DNA of 17,324 bases, from NCBI GenBank assembly GCA_964563535.1, contig CAZLXP010000051.1:1-17324 (forward strand), read 5' to 3'. Positions 6,671 through 12,977 of the stretch are shown here, in pieces. Both the position numbers and the translations under genes were made by a program. The notes under the pieces are model-generated. The model made no database searches and had not been told where the DNA came from. It saw only the letters and a list, made by a program, of their open reading frames with translations. Source of the stretch: WVWN01 sp964563535 (lineage in GTDB: Bacteria; RBG-13-66-14; B26-G2; WVWN01). Each line of letters begins with the position of its first letter. Position 1 is the stretch's first letter.

Positions 6671-7447
6671 ATGGCCGATAAATGGTTTACAGGGATAACG
6701 GACGTCGGGCCGAACAAGATCCGCCTGCGCGGATATCCCATCGAGGAGCTGATGGGCCGCAAGAGCTTCGCCGAGGTCGTGTGGCTCGCGCTGCGCGGCG
6801 AGCTGCCGTCGCCGGCGGAGGGGCGGTTGTTGGACGCGGTCCTGGTGTCGTCGGTGGACCACGGCGTTACGCCGCCGTCGACGCTGGCGGCTCGAGCCGC
6901 GGCCTCCACCGGCGCGCCGGTCAACGCCGCGCTGGCCTCGGGCGTCCTGGCCGTCAACCGCTTCCACGGCGGCGCGGTCGAGGGATGCATGAACACGCTG
7001 GCCGAGGCGCTCGCCTATATGAAAGAGAAGGGCGTCTCGCGCGAGGAGGCCGCGGCGGCGACGGTCGAACGTTATCGCGAGGCCGGGCGGCGGGTGGAGG
7101 GTTTCGGCCACCGCCTCCACGACGACGACCCCCGGGCGGCGCGCCTCTTCGCGTTGGCGGAGGAGCTGGGCCTGGCGGGCGAAGGTATACCTATGGCCCG
7201 GGCTTTCGAGGCCGCGTTCGTAAAAGTCGCGGGTAAAGCGTTGCCCCTGAACGTCGACGGCGCCGTCGCGGCGTGCCTTTTCGACTTGGGATTCGGGCCG
7301 CATGTCGCCAACGCGTTTTTCATCCTGGCGCGCATGCCCGGGTGGCTCGCGCACGTCGTCGAGGAATGGACGCGGGAGCGGCCTATGCGCCGTATTGAAC
7401 CCTCGGCGTGGGCATACGACGGCCCGGGCGAACGGCACCTAACTTAG
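6671..7447 (+). CDS. ccl: Citryl-CoA lyase-type citrate synthase family protein
   Basis: A 258-residue member of the citrate synthase superfamily, much shorter than the roughly 370-430 residues of ordinary citrate synthase. It is close in size to the Hydrogenobacter citryl-CoA lyase and the C-terminal lyase module of ATP-citrate lyase. It would cleave citryl-CoA to acetyl-CoA and oxaloacetate. The catalytic set is intact: His99 in FHGGAVEG, His147 in GFGHRLHDDDPRA and Asp196 in PLNVDGA, plus DHGVTPPST at 63-71. A good ribosome binding site, GGGAG, lies 6 bases before the ATG. With the CoA ligase pair upstream this makes the two-step citrate cleavage system. Reverse operation as a synthase cannot be excluded. 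Confidence 0.82.
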   Translation: MADKWFTGITDVGPNKIRLRGYPIEELMGRKSFAEVVWLALRGELPSPAEGRLLDAVLVSSVDHGVTPPSTLAARAAASTGAPVNAALASGVLAVNRFHGGAVEGCMNTLAEALAYMKEKGVSREEAAAATVERYREAGRRVEGFGHRLHDDDPRAARLFALAEELGLAGEGIPMARAFEAAFVKVAGKALPLNVDGAVAACLFDLGFGPHVANAFFILARMPGWLAHVVEEWTRERPMRRIEPSAWAYDGPGERHLT

Positions 7448-7460
7448 CTCGAGGTTCGAT

Positions 7461-7994
7461 ATGGAAGACGAAATAAAGAAGTTGTTGCCCGAGTTGGACG
7501 AGATAGAAGACGGCGCGCTGCGCGATAAGGTCGTCGCGGCCTACAAGGCCGCGCTCGAGCGCGGCGGCTGGCGGCCCCAGGATATGGCGCGGATGCCGTT
7601 TACGCTGCTGCTTGAGCCGTGTCCGGCGACGTACCTCGAGCACACCCGGGCCGTGGCGCGGTGCGCCTTAGCCGCGGCGGCCACGATGGCTGAGACGTAC
7701 GGCTCCCGGCTGGCCATAAACCGCGACCACTTGCTAGCCGGGGCGCTGCTGCACGACGTCGGCAAGCTTTTGGAGTACCGGGAGGAGGGCGGCAAATTCG
7801 TCAAGTCGGAGTTGGGGCGCATGCTCCGGCACCCGTTCGCGGGCGCGGCGCTCTGTTATGAATTCGGCCTCCCGGCGGCGGTGGCCCACGTCGTCGCGAC
7901 CCACGCCCGCGAGGGCGACGGCGCCCGGGCGACGCCGGAGGCCATAATCGTCCACCACGCCGACCTCATGAACTTCGAGCCGTTCAAGTTGTAA
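7461..7994 (+). CDS. HD-domain metal-dependent phosphohydrolase-like protein
   Basis: A 177-residue cytoplasmic protein of the HD superfamily. Visible metal-ligand candidates in order are His61 (LEHTRAV), the H98-D99 doublet in LLHDVGK, His124 (RHPFAGA), and later histidines at 143 and 148 with Asp168 in HHADLMN. Members hydrolyse phosphoesters of nucleotides or similar compounds; substrate here is unknown. The start is preceded by GAGG about 6 bases upstream. It begins 13 bases after the lyase gene and ends 8 bases before the aconitase gene, so it is clearly part of the operon, though no role in citrate metabolism is obvious. Confidence 0.82.
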   Translation: MEDEIKKLLPELDEIEDGALRDKVVAAYKAALERGGWRPQDMARMPFTLLLEPCPATYLEHTRAVARCALAAAATMAETYGSRLAINRDHLLAGALLHDVGKLLEYREEGGKFVKSELGRMLRHPFAGAALCYEFGLPAAVAHVVATHAREGDGARATPEAIIVHHADLMNFEPFKL

Positions 7995-8002
7995 AGGCGA
8001 AT

Positions 8003-9259
8003 ATGCCCCAAACCTTCGCCGAGAAGATATTTTCGCGCAAGGCCGGCCGGCCGGTGGCCGCGGGCGAAATAGTAGTCCTTTCCCCGGACCGGCTGCTCTC
8101 CCACGACAACACCGCGGCCATCGCGAAGACGTTCGCGACGATGGGGGCCGCGCGCGTCGTCGAGCCGGAGAAGGTCGTTATAGTCCTGGACCACTGCGTC
8201 CCGGCGGCGACGGAGAAGTACGCCCAAAACCACCTCGAGATCCGGGAGTTCGTCGCGACGCACGGCATCGAACACTTCTTCGACGTCGGCGAAGGGGTAT
8301 GCCACCAGGTGTTCGCCGAGCAGGGTTTCGCGCTGCCGGGCGAGCTTGTCCTGGGGGCGGACAGTCACACCACGTCCTACGGCGCGCTGGGGGCCTTCGC
8401 CGCGGGGATAGGGCGGACCGAGATGGCGGCGCTATACGCCACGGACCGCCTGTGGTTGCGGTGCCCCGAGTCGCTCAGGATTGAGGTGACGGGCGAATTC
8501 GGCGCCGACGTATACCCGAAGGATTTAATCCTTTACGTAATCGGCGACCAGGGCGCCGACGGCGCGTTGTATAAGTCGGTCGAGTTCGCCGGGCCGACGG
8601 TGGCGGCGATGTCGCTCTCGGGCCGGATGACGCTGTGCAACATGGCCGCGGAGATGGGAGCCAAGAACGCGCACGTCGCACCGGACGAAAAAACGCGCGC
8701 CTTTCTCGAAGGCCGCTCCCGGCGCGCGTACGACGAGGTCTTTTCGGACGACGGCGCCGCATACGCGCGGACGCTCTCCTACGACGTCTGCGGCCTTGGG
8801 CCCCAGGTGGCGTGTCCGCATGCCGTAGATAACGTCGTGGCGGTCGGCGAGGTCGCGGGGACCCGGGTGGACCAGGTCGTCGTCGGCACCTGCACCAACG
8901 GCCGCGTCGACGACCTGGTGGTGGCGGCGGACATCTTGCGCAACCGGCGGGTGGCGCCGGGGGTGCGGGTCCTCGTCTTCCCGGCGAGCCGCGCGGTTTA
9001 CCTCGAGGCGCTGGGGATAGGCGCGCTCGCGACGCTGGCGGGGGCCGGCTGCATAATTATGAACCCGGGGTGCGGGCCTTGCCTGGGCGCCCACGAGGGG
9101 GTCCTGGCCGCGGGCGAGGTCTGCCTGTCAACCGCGAACCGCAACTTCCGCGGCCGCATGGGCTCGACGGAGGCCGAAATTTATTTGTGCTCGCCGGCGA
9201 CCGCGGCGGCCTCGGCGCTCTACGGCCGCATTACCGACCCGCGAACCGTAAGGCCTTAA
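8003..9259 (+). CDS. Aconitase/3-isopropylmalate dehydratase family large subunit
   Basis: A 418-residue LeuC/homoaconitase-type large subunit that binds a [4Fe-4S] cluster and isomerises a hydroxy-acid by dehydration and rehydration. Cluster cysteines are C297 (GTCTNGR), C357 and C360 (GCGPCLG). The active-site landmarks DHCVP (63-67), GADSHTTSYGALG (118-130) and the substrate arginine region STANRNFRGRMGS (376-388) are all present. Its small subunit lies 119 bases downstream. In this operon it most plausibly interconverts citrate and isocitrate, but isopropylmalate or homocitrate are possible, since split enzymes of this family differ in substrate by a few residues. AAGG 6-9 bases upstream supports the ATG. 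Confidence 0.88.
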   Translation: MPQTFAEKIFSRKAGRPVAAGEIVVLSPDRLLSHDNTAAIAKTFATMGAARVVEPEKVVIVLDHCVPAATEKYAQNHLEIREFVATHGIEHFFDVGEGVCHQVFAEQGFALPGELVLGADSHTTSYGALGAFAAGIGRTEMAALYATDRLWLRCPESLRIEVTGEFGADVYPKDLILYVIGDQGADGALYKSVEFAGPTVAAMSLSGRMTLCNMAAEMGAKNAHVAPDEKTRAFLEGRSRRAYDEVFSDDGAAYARTLSYDVCGLGPQVACPHAVDNVVAVGEVAGTRVDQVVVGTCTNGRVDDLVVAADILRNRRVAPGVRVLVFPASRAVYLEALGIGALATLAGAGCIIMNPGCGPCLGAHEGVLAAGEVCLSTANRNFRGRMGSTEAEIYLCSPATAAASALYGRITDPRTVRP

Positions 9260-9263
9260 GGGT

Positions 9264-9392
9264 ATGGAGTTGTTGGTTTTTTTGATAGTAGCCGTCTTGG
9301 TACTACTCGCGATTGTGGTTTTCGTCGCCCTCGGCGCCGTAATGTTGACGACGTGGCTGTCGTCGCAGCGTAGGCGGCATGATAAAAGGTAA
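9264..9392 (+). CDS. Small single-pass membrane protein (42 residues)
   Basis: An open frame fills the gap between the two aconitase subunit genes. It encodes MELLVFLIVAVLVLLAIVVF, then VALGAVMLTTWL and a basic tail SSQRRRHDKR. That is one long hydrophobic helix (about residues 2-29) followed by a positively charged cytoplasmic end, a typical N-out/C-in small membrane protein. The ATG lies 4 bases after the large-subunit stop, with a possible TAAGG about 10 bases upstream. Its stop overlaps the small-subunit gene by 14 bases in another frame. No family is recognised. Supporting points are the tight operon fit, the transmembrane design and the otherwise unexplained gap. Confidence 0.6.
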   Translation: MELLVFLIVAVLVLLAIVVFVALGAVMLTTWLSSQRRRHDKR

Positions 9393-9873
9393 GGTCTGGA
9401 AATACGGCGACGACGTCAATACCGACGTCATCTTCCCGGGGCGTTACACGTATACCGTGACGGACCCGGCCGAGATCGCCTCCCGCGCCCTCGAGGACCT
9501 GGACCCGGATTTCGCGAAGAACGTGAAGGCCGGGGATATTATCGTCGCCGGCAAGAACTTCGGCTGCGGCTCGAGCCGCGAGCAGGCGGCGCTGTGCCTG
9601 AAGTACGCCGGCGTGGCCGCGGTGGTGGCGGCGTCGTTCGCGCGGATATTTTTCCGCAACGCCATCAACGCCGGCCTGCCGACGGTCGCGGCGCCGGAGG
9701 CGGTATCGCATATAAACGCCGGCGACGGGATAACGGTGGATTTCGAAGCGGGCGAGTTGACGGCCGCGGACGGCTCGAGTTACAAATTCGCGCCGCTGCC
9801 GCCGGAGGTTGTGGGCATCCTCGAGGCGGGCGGCCTGGTGCCATATATCAAAAAGGAGATGGCGAGTAGATGA
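9379..9873 (+). CDS. Aconitase/3-isopropylmalate dehydratase family small (swivel) subunit
   Basis: The 164-residue LeuD-type subunit completes the active site of the large subunit encoded just upstream. It starts MIKGKVWKYGDDVNTDVIFP, the standard opening, followed by the specificity loop GRYTYT (21-26) and the family signature GKNFGCGSSREQA (58-70). The length is typical of archaeal-type IPM isomerase or homoaconitase small subunits. The loop that sets substrate size lies around residues 21-30 and could be used to predict specificity by alignment. It ends in an ATGA overlap with the following lipoprotein gene. Confidence 0.9.
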   Translation: MIKGKVWKYGDDVNTDVIFPGRYTYTVTDPAEIASRALEDLDPDFAKNVKAGDIIVAGKNFGCGSSREQAALCLKYAGVAAVVAASFARIFFRNAINAGLPTVAAPEAVSHINAGDGITVDFEAGELTAADGSSYKFAPLPPEVVGILEAGGLVPYIKKEMASR

Positions 9874-10343
9874 GGAATTACGTCGCAATATTCGCGGTGT
9901 GCGCTTCGGTCGCGTTGGCGTGCCAGAAGGGCGCGGAGCCGCGAACGGTGGAGACGGCCGCCGTCGCGGAAGAAGGGCGGCCGGCGCAATTGATATTCCC
10001 GGAGGCGGCGCGCGCGGAGACGTTGCTCAAGGCCGCCGGCATCCCGATTAATAATCGCAACGACCTCATACGCGAATTTCCCGAGGGGTGCGTGTGGCAC
10101 GCCGTCTACAGCAGTATCGGCGCCGAGGTCATTCTCGAGGCGTACGCGTTCGCGGACGAAGGCCGCGCCCGGGAATACGGCGCCGAGCGCAACGCCGAGC
10201 TTTTGGCGATGGACGTCCTGCGGGAATTCGCCGTCGCGACCAACGGTACGCTCGTCCTCGTGGCGTATTACGACCCGGCGGAAGACGCCGCCGCCAAGAA
10301 GGATGCGTTGGAGAAGTTCGTCGCGGCTTTCGCGGAGGAATAG
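9870..10343 (+). CDS. Putative lipoprotein of unknown function
   Basis: A 157-residue protein with a short signal peptide ending in VALAC, which fits a lipobox with Cys18 as the lipidated residue. After a flexible stretch (19-40) comes a compact alpha/beta region: AETLLKAAGIPINNRNDLIR, then HAVYSSIGAEVILEAYAFAD and GTLVLVAYYD. No family is recognised; the layout resembles small periplasmic domains that sense or bind surface ligands. The ATG overlaps the preceding stop (ATGA), so it is translationally coupled to the aconitase small subunit and appears to close the operon. The lipobox call is moderate. Confidence 0.75.
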   Translation: MRNYVAIFAVCASVALACQKGAEPRTVETAAVAEEGRPAQLIFPEAARAETLLKAAGIPINNRNDLIREFPEGCVWHAVYSSIGAEVILEAYAFADEGRAREYGAERNAELLAMDVLREFAVATNGTLVLVAYYDPAEDAAAKKDALEKFVAAFAEE

Positions 10344-10362
10344 TAACTGGGGTTGGATATGA

Positions 10363-10395
10363 CACCCGGATTTACGGGGGCTTATTGATCCGGTG
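10363..10395 (+). repeat. Imperfect inverted repeat after the operon
   Basis: CACCCGGAT and ATCCGGTG pair with one bulged C around a 16-base loop. The hairpin lies 20 bases after the lipoprotein stop. A T6 run follows only 12 bases later, so this is a poor intrinsic terminator, though it may slow or process the operon transcript. Confidence 0.4.
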
Positions 10396-10403
10396 CCAAG
10401 GGG

Positions 10404-10432
10404 TTGCTTTTTTGTGTGAAGTATGGTATTAA
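10404..10432 (+). promoter_or_regulatory. Putative promoter of the selenoprotein gene
   Basis: TTGCTT (10404-10409) and TATTAA (10427-10432) are separated by 17 bases in a locally AT-rich stretch. Initiation near 10439 would give a leader of about 80 bases before the TTG start at 10518. The spacing is ideal and the hexamers are fair matches. Confidence 0.45.
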
Positions 10433-10504
10433 GATATATGGATATGGTCATTTAATTCCTGTTAAGATTACAAGTCCCCTACAGGCGGAGTGACATTCGA
10501 AGAG

Positions 10505-10509
10505 AGGAG
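10505..10509 (+). promoter_or_regulatory. Ribosome binding site that fixes the TTG start at 10518
   Basis: AGGAG lies 8 bases before a TTG codon followed by AAGAAA, the usual Met-Lys-Lys opening of a signal peptide. It is among the best ribosome binding sites in the window and argues that the gene starts here rather than at the ATG at 10734, which has none. Confidence 0.75.
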
Positions 10510-10517
10510 TGGTAGCG

Positions 10518-11258
10518 TTGAAGAAAGTATTGCTTATCGGGACGGTGGCGCTCGCGGCGTCTTCGTGGGCTGTTACGCGCGGCGTACTCGTCGAGCACTT
10601 CGGGTGGACCAGTTGAGGCTCATGCCCAGCCGCAGAAAGCGACTTCAGTAATTTAATCAATACGTATCCCGCGCCCGGTTTAAATCCTATCCAATACGTT
10701 TTTTACGTATCCCCGCACGCGAGCGAACGCTTAATGACTTACTACGGACATAGTTCGGTCCCCAACCATTTCACCGACGGCATCCTCAACAGGATCGGTT
10801 CCGGGAATTACGACAACTACGTCGCCGATTATAATACCCGGCGCGTCATCCCGGCGCCTTTGACGGTAGCCGTTCTGGAGATTACGCTGGGGTCCGATAC
10901 CGCGTACGTCAAAGTCCAGGTGACGCTCGATGATAACCTCCCCGCGGGGCACACCATCTACGTCGGCCTGTGGGAGGACAAGGTAGTCGTGGGCGGAACG
11001 TACGGGAGTACGCCGGTCCGCGTTATGGAGCGCGACCTCGCTTCTACCAGCCTTACCATCACGAACAAAAGCCAGACGCAGATCTTCGAGCACACGTTTA
11101 CCGTCCAGAGCTCGTGGAAACGCGCCGACCTGGGCGTGACCGCTTGGGTCCAAGGGCCGAATACCGAACGCGAAGTTCACAACGCCATAGCCGCGAAGTT
11201 CAACACGCTGAGCATTTCGCCTTCGTCGCTGGGACGCGTCAAGGCGCTTTTCAATTAA
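10518..11258 (+). CDS. Secreted thioredoxin-fold protein with in-frame UGA: probable selenoprotein (UxxC)
   Basis: One continuous frame of 246 residues runs from TTG 10518 to TAA 11258, interrupted only by TGA at codon 33 (10614-10616). Upstream are a signal peptide (MKKVLLIGTVALAASSWA) and RGVLVEHFGWTS. Downstream the same frame continues GSCPAAESDFSNLINTYP, so the motif reads U33-G-S-C36-P, where thioredoxin-like Omp28-related proteins have CxxCP. Residues 74-89 (TYYGHSSVPNHFTDG) supply the expected cis-proline loop (V81-P82). A beta-rich C-terminal domain follows. TGA serves as a true stop for ccsA, ccsB and several other genes here, so it is not globally recoded. A redox role in the periplasm or outer membrane is inferred. 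A nonsense-mutated gene is the alternative, but the exact placement at the active-site Cys and the lack of other lesions favour selenocysteine. Confidence 0.8.
10614..10616 (+). other. UGA codon at the active-site cysteine position (candidate Sec codon)
   Basis: TGA sits at codon 33, in the first position of the redox motif x-G-S-C. Just downstream, 10614-10618 can pair with 10643-10647 (one G-U), enclosing CGC/GCG (10631-10633 with 10639-10641) around an AGAAA loop about 18 bases after the UGA. An alternative GGCT/AGCC hairpin lies at 10617-10631. The first has the spacing and early loop G expected of a bacterial SECIS, but its inner stem is short. I could not fold it properly. Confidence 0.65.
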
Positions 11259-11283
11259 AGAACTCCCATCCGAGCGACCATTA

Positions 11284-11309
11284 AGCCCGCCGCGCGGCGG
11301 GCTTTTTTT
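11284..11309 (+). terminator. Intrinsic terminator of the selenoprotein gene
   Basis: A GC-rich palindrome (AGCCCGCCG/CGGCGGGCT) is followed directly by seven T residues, 25 bases after the stop. It is a textbook Rho-independent terminator and the strongest in the window. It also separates this gene from the convergent Fe-S protein gene. Confidence 0.92.
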
Positions 11310-11318
11310 ACGCTATCC

Positions 11319-12113
11319 TTAGGCGGCTACGGTCACGTCCCCGCGGATGCCTACGGTGGCCTCCTCTAACGGAACTCTCTTCCCCGACCGCGCGACGGCT
11401 TCCTGGGCTACCCGCACCAGCGAGAAACAGCAGGGCACCTCCATGTGCAGGACCGTGACCTTCTTGACGTCGTTGGCCTTCAGGATGGCGGTGAGTTTAT
11501 CAAGAAAGGCGTCGAGGTCGTCGAACTTGGGGCAGCCGATGACGACGGCCTTACCTTTTAGGAAATCGGGGTGGAAAGCGGCATAGGCGATGGGCGCGCA
11601 GTCGGCGGCGACCAACAGCTCGGCGTCCTGGAAGTACGGCGCATTCGGGTTTACGAGGTAGAGCTTAACCGGCCATTGGCTTAGCTCCGATTTCAATTTT
11701 CCCTCGAACGTCGTCTCGGGCTCGACGCATCCCTCCGGCGGCGGTTTTCGCAGGTCCACGGTCCGGGCGCCGGGGCAGCTGAAGGTATGGCCGCCGGCGC
11801 CGCGGTTCGCGGCCGGGGCCGTCTCGGCAGCGTGCTCGTGGCGGTGGGCGCCTCCTTCGCGGCCGAGCCCTTGGAGTCGTTCTTCCACCGCCGCGGCGTC
11901 GAACTCTTCGGCCGGCCGCTCCTCGACGGTGATGGCGCCTTGCGGGCATTCGCCCAGGCAAGCGCCCAGGCCGTCGCAATAAATTTCGCTCACCAGCCGC
12001 GCCTTGCCGTCGACGATTTGGATCGCCCCCTCGGCGCACGACGGCACGCACAGGCCGCACCCGTCGCACAGGTCTTCGTCGATCCTGACAATTTTACGGG
12101 TTACTTTCGCCAT
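11319..12113 (-). CDS. 4Fe-4S ferredoxin-domain protein
   Basis: A 264-residue cytoplasmic Fe-S protein. The N-terminal ferredoxin module has a complete CX2CX2CX3C (C16, C19, C22, C26). A second, altered set (C46, C52, C56 in CDGLGACLGECP) has Leu49 where the second ligand would be. A low-complexity linker (about 65-110) with a His cluster HRHEHAA follows, then a cysteine-containing C-terminal domain (C172 in AADCAPIAYA, C194 in IGCPKF, C228-C229 in EVPCCFSLV). Similar proteins are common in strict anaerobes, often beside Crp/Fnr regulators and redox-stress genes. Exact function is unknown. It has an AGGAGG ribosome binding site 6 bases before its ATG and a likely Fnr-family operator upstream. 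Confidence 0.85.
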   Translation of the reverse strand: MAKVTRKIVRIDEDLCDGCGLCVPSCAEGAIQIVDGKARLVSEIYCDGLGACLGECPQGAITVEERPAEEFDAAAVEERLQGLGREGGAHRHEHAAETAPAANRGAGGHTFSCPGARTVDLRKPPPEGCVEPETTFEGKLKSELSQWPVKLYLVNPNAPYFQDAELLVAADCAPIAYAAFHPDFLKGKAVVIGCPKFDDLDAFLDKLTAILKANDVKKVTVLHMEVPCCFSLVRVAQEAVARSGKRVPLEEATVGIRGDVTVAA

Positions 12114-12119
12114 TTCGGG

Positions 12120-12125
12120 CCTCCT
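12120..12125 (-). promoter_or_regulatory. Strong ribosome binding site of the Fe-S protein gene
   Basis: On the minus strand AGGAGG lies 6 bases before the ATG. This perfect Shine-Dalgarno contrasts with the weak sites of most genes in the window and points to high expression once transcribed. Confidence 0.85.
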
Positions 12126-12153
12126 ATTTAAACGTGATTATTCTCTTTCCTTC

Positions 12154-12171
12154 GCCCCTAATATAAGGGGC
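12154..12171. promoter_or_regulatory. Inverted repeat covering the -10 of the Fe-S gene promoter
   Basis: GCCCCT and AGGGGC flank AATATA. On the minus strand the centre contains the -10 TATATT (12165-12160), with initiation predicted at about 12153. The palindrome could be a repressor operator that blocks polymerase, or chance symmetry in a GC-rich genome. Confidence 0.45.
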
Positions 12172-12178
12172 CGGACAC

Positions 12179-12203
12179 AAAAAAACCTTGACTTACGTCA
12201 AGG
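12179..12203 (-). terminator. Intrinsic terminator of the Crp/Fnr gene
   Basis: On the minus strand CCTTGAC-GTAA-GTCAAGG forms a 7-bp stem with a GNRA-type tetraloop, followed by seven T residues. It lies 26 bases after the regulator stop, the right place and polarity for termination. The same bases also make an Fnr-type palindrome. Confidence 0.75.
12188..12201 (-). promoter_or_regulatory. Candidate Fnr-family operator at -41.5 of the Fe-S gene
   Basis: TTGAC-TTAC-GTCAA matches the Fnr-type pattern TTGAY-N4-RTCAA perfectly. If the TATATT at 12165-12160 is the -10 (positions -12 to -7), initiation is at 12153 and this site is centred at -41.5, the classical class II activator position. No good -35 is seen, as expected for an activator-dependent promoter. 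The adjacent regulator has an Fnr-like recognition helix. Confidence 0.6.
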
Positions 12204-12229
12204 CCCATGGTTTTTGGGGAGGCTGCCGC

Positions 12230-12919
12230 CTAGTCGTCCTGGCTGCCGGCGATAAGGCGGAGCGAGGGTTTGTCCAGGATAATCAGCCGCCGGCCTTCGG
12301 AAGCCACCAGCGCCGCGTCGGCGAAGCGCCGGAGGGCGCGGCTCAGCGTCTCCGGGATAGTCCCCAATTCGGCGGCGAGCGACGTTTTGGTGACGTCGAG
12401 CTCGACGAATTCGCGGCCGCGGGCGTCTTGGGTCGCGTGTTCGACGAGATAAGAGGCCAACCGCGCCGGCACGTCTTTGAGCGTCAACTTCTCGAGGACG
12501 GCGCTTATCTGGTTCAAACGTACCGACAGCGCGGCGATGATGTTCAGCGCCAGTTCCGGCTCGTTTTTGACGAGCGCGACAAACTCGCGGCGCGGCACTT
12601 CAACCGCGGCGGCGTCGTCGAGGGCCTGGGCGGAGGCGGGGTACGGCACGCCCGCCAGCGCCGCGGCCTCGCCGACGAGGTCGCCCTCCCGCATAATTTT
12701 CATAATTAACTCGCGGCCCTCCGCCGATTCCTTGAAAACTTTAAATTGCCCCGAGGCGACGACGTAGAAGGCCGCGGCGTCGTCGCCCTCGCGGAAGAGG
12801 ACCTCTCCTTTGGCGAGGCCCCGCAAGACGCAACGCTTGGCCACGCGACGCACGTCGGCCGGCGCGAGGTTCTTAAATAGGGGCGAAGCGGCGAGGGCGG
12901 CGGCGGTAGCTTTTTCCAT
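12230..12919 (-). CDS. Crp/Fnr-family transcriptional regulator
   Basis: A cyclic-nucleotide-binding-like sensor domain (about residues 10-125: GEVLFREGDDAAAFYVVASGQ, then LVGEAAALAG) is joined by a dimer helix to a winged helix (about 150-215). The recognition helix reads TIPETLSRALRRF, giving E190, S193 and R194, the E-xx-SR pattern that in Fnr reads TTGA half-sites. There is no N-terminal Cys cluster (only C30), so it is unlikely to sense oxygen by an Fnr-type [4Fe-4S] cluster; the effector is unknown. I chose the ATG at 12919 (229 residues), because the alternative ATG at 12964 overlaps the predicted -10. The gene is divergent from isocitrate dehydrogenase and upstream of the Fe-S protein gene. 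Confidence 0.88.
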   Translation of the reverse strand: MEKATAAALAASPLFKNLAPADVRRVAKRCVLRGLAKGEVLFREGDDAAAFYVVASGQFKVFKESAEGRELIMKIMREGDLVGEAAALAGVPYPASAQALDDAAAVEVPRREFVALVKNEPELALNIIAALSVRLNQISAVLEKLTLKDVPARLASYLVEHATQDARGREFVELDVTKTSLAAELGTIPETLSRALRRFADAALVASEGRRLIILDKPSLRLIAGSQDD

Positions 12920-12948
12920 AAGGGAGTGCCCGGCTGGTTTGAAATCAA

Positions 12949-12977
12949 TTGAGAATCGACCCATTTTAGTTTAATAT
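12949..12977 (+). promoter_or_regulatory. Promoter of the isocitrate dehydrogenase gene
   Basis: TTGAGA (12949-12954) and TAATAT (12972-12977) are separated by exactly 17 bases. Initiation near 12984 leaves a leader of about 25 bases. It overlaps the opposing promoter of the Crp/Fnr gene, so the two probably compete for polymerase. Confidence 0.65.

Noticed and set aside
6170..7438. 422-codon minus-strand open frame opposite the nucleotidyltransferase-like and lyase genes
   Set aside because: It is Arg/His/Gly-rich low-complexity sequence, overlaps three plus-strand genes and has no motif.
10734..11258. Treating ATG 10734 as the start of an independent 174-residue gene
   Set aside because: No ribosome binding site is present, it begins within a thioredoxin fold, and the same frame extends upstream through the redox motif to a signal peptide.
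12920..12964. Longer Crp/Fnr N-terminus from ATG 12964
   Set aside because: This ATG overlaps the predicted -10 of the gene, and the extra residues are not part of the family.
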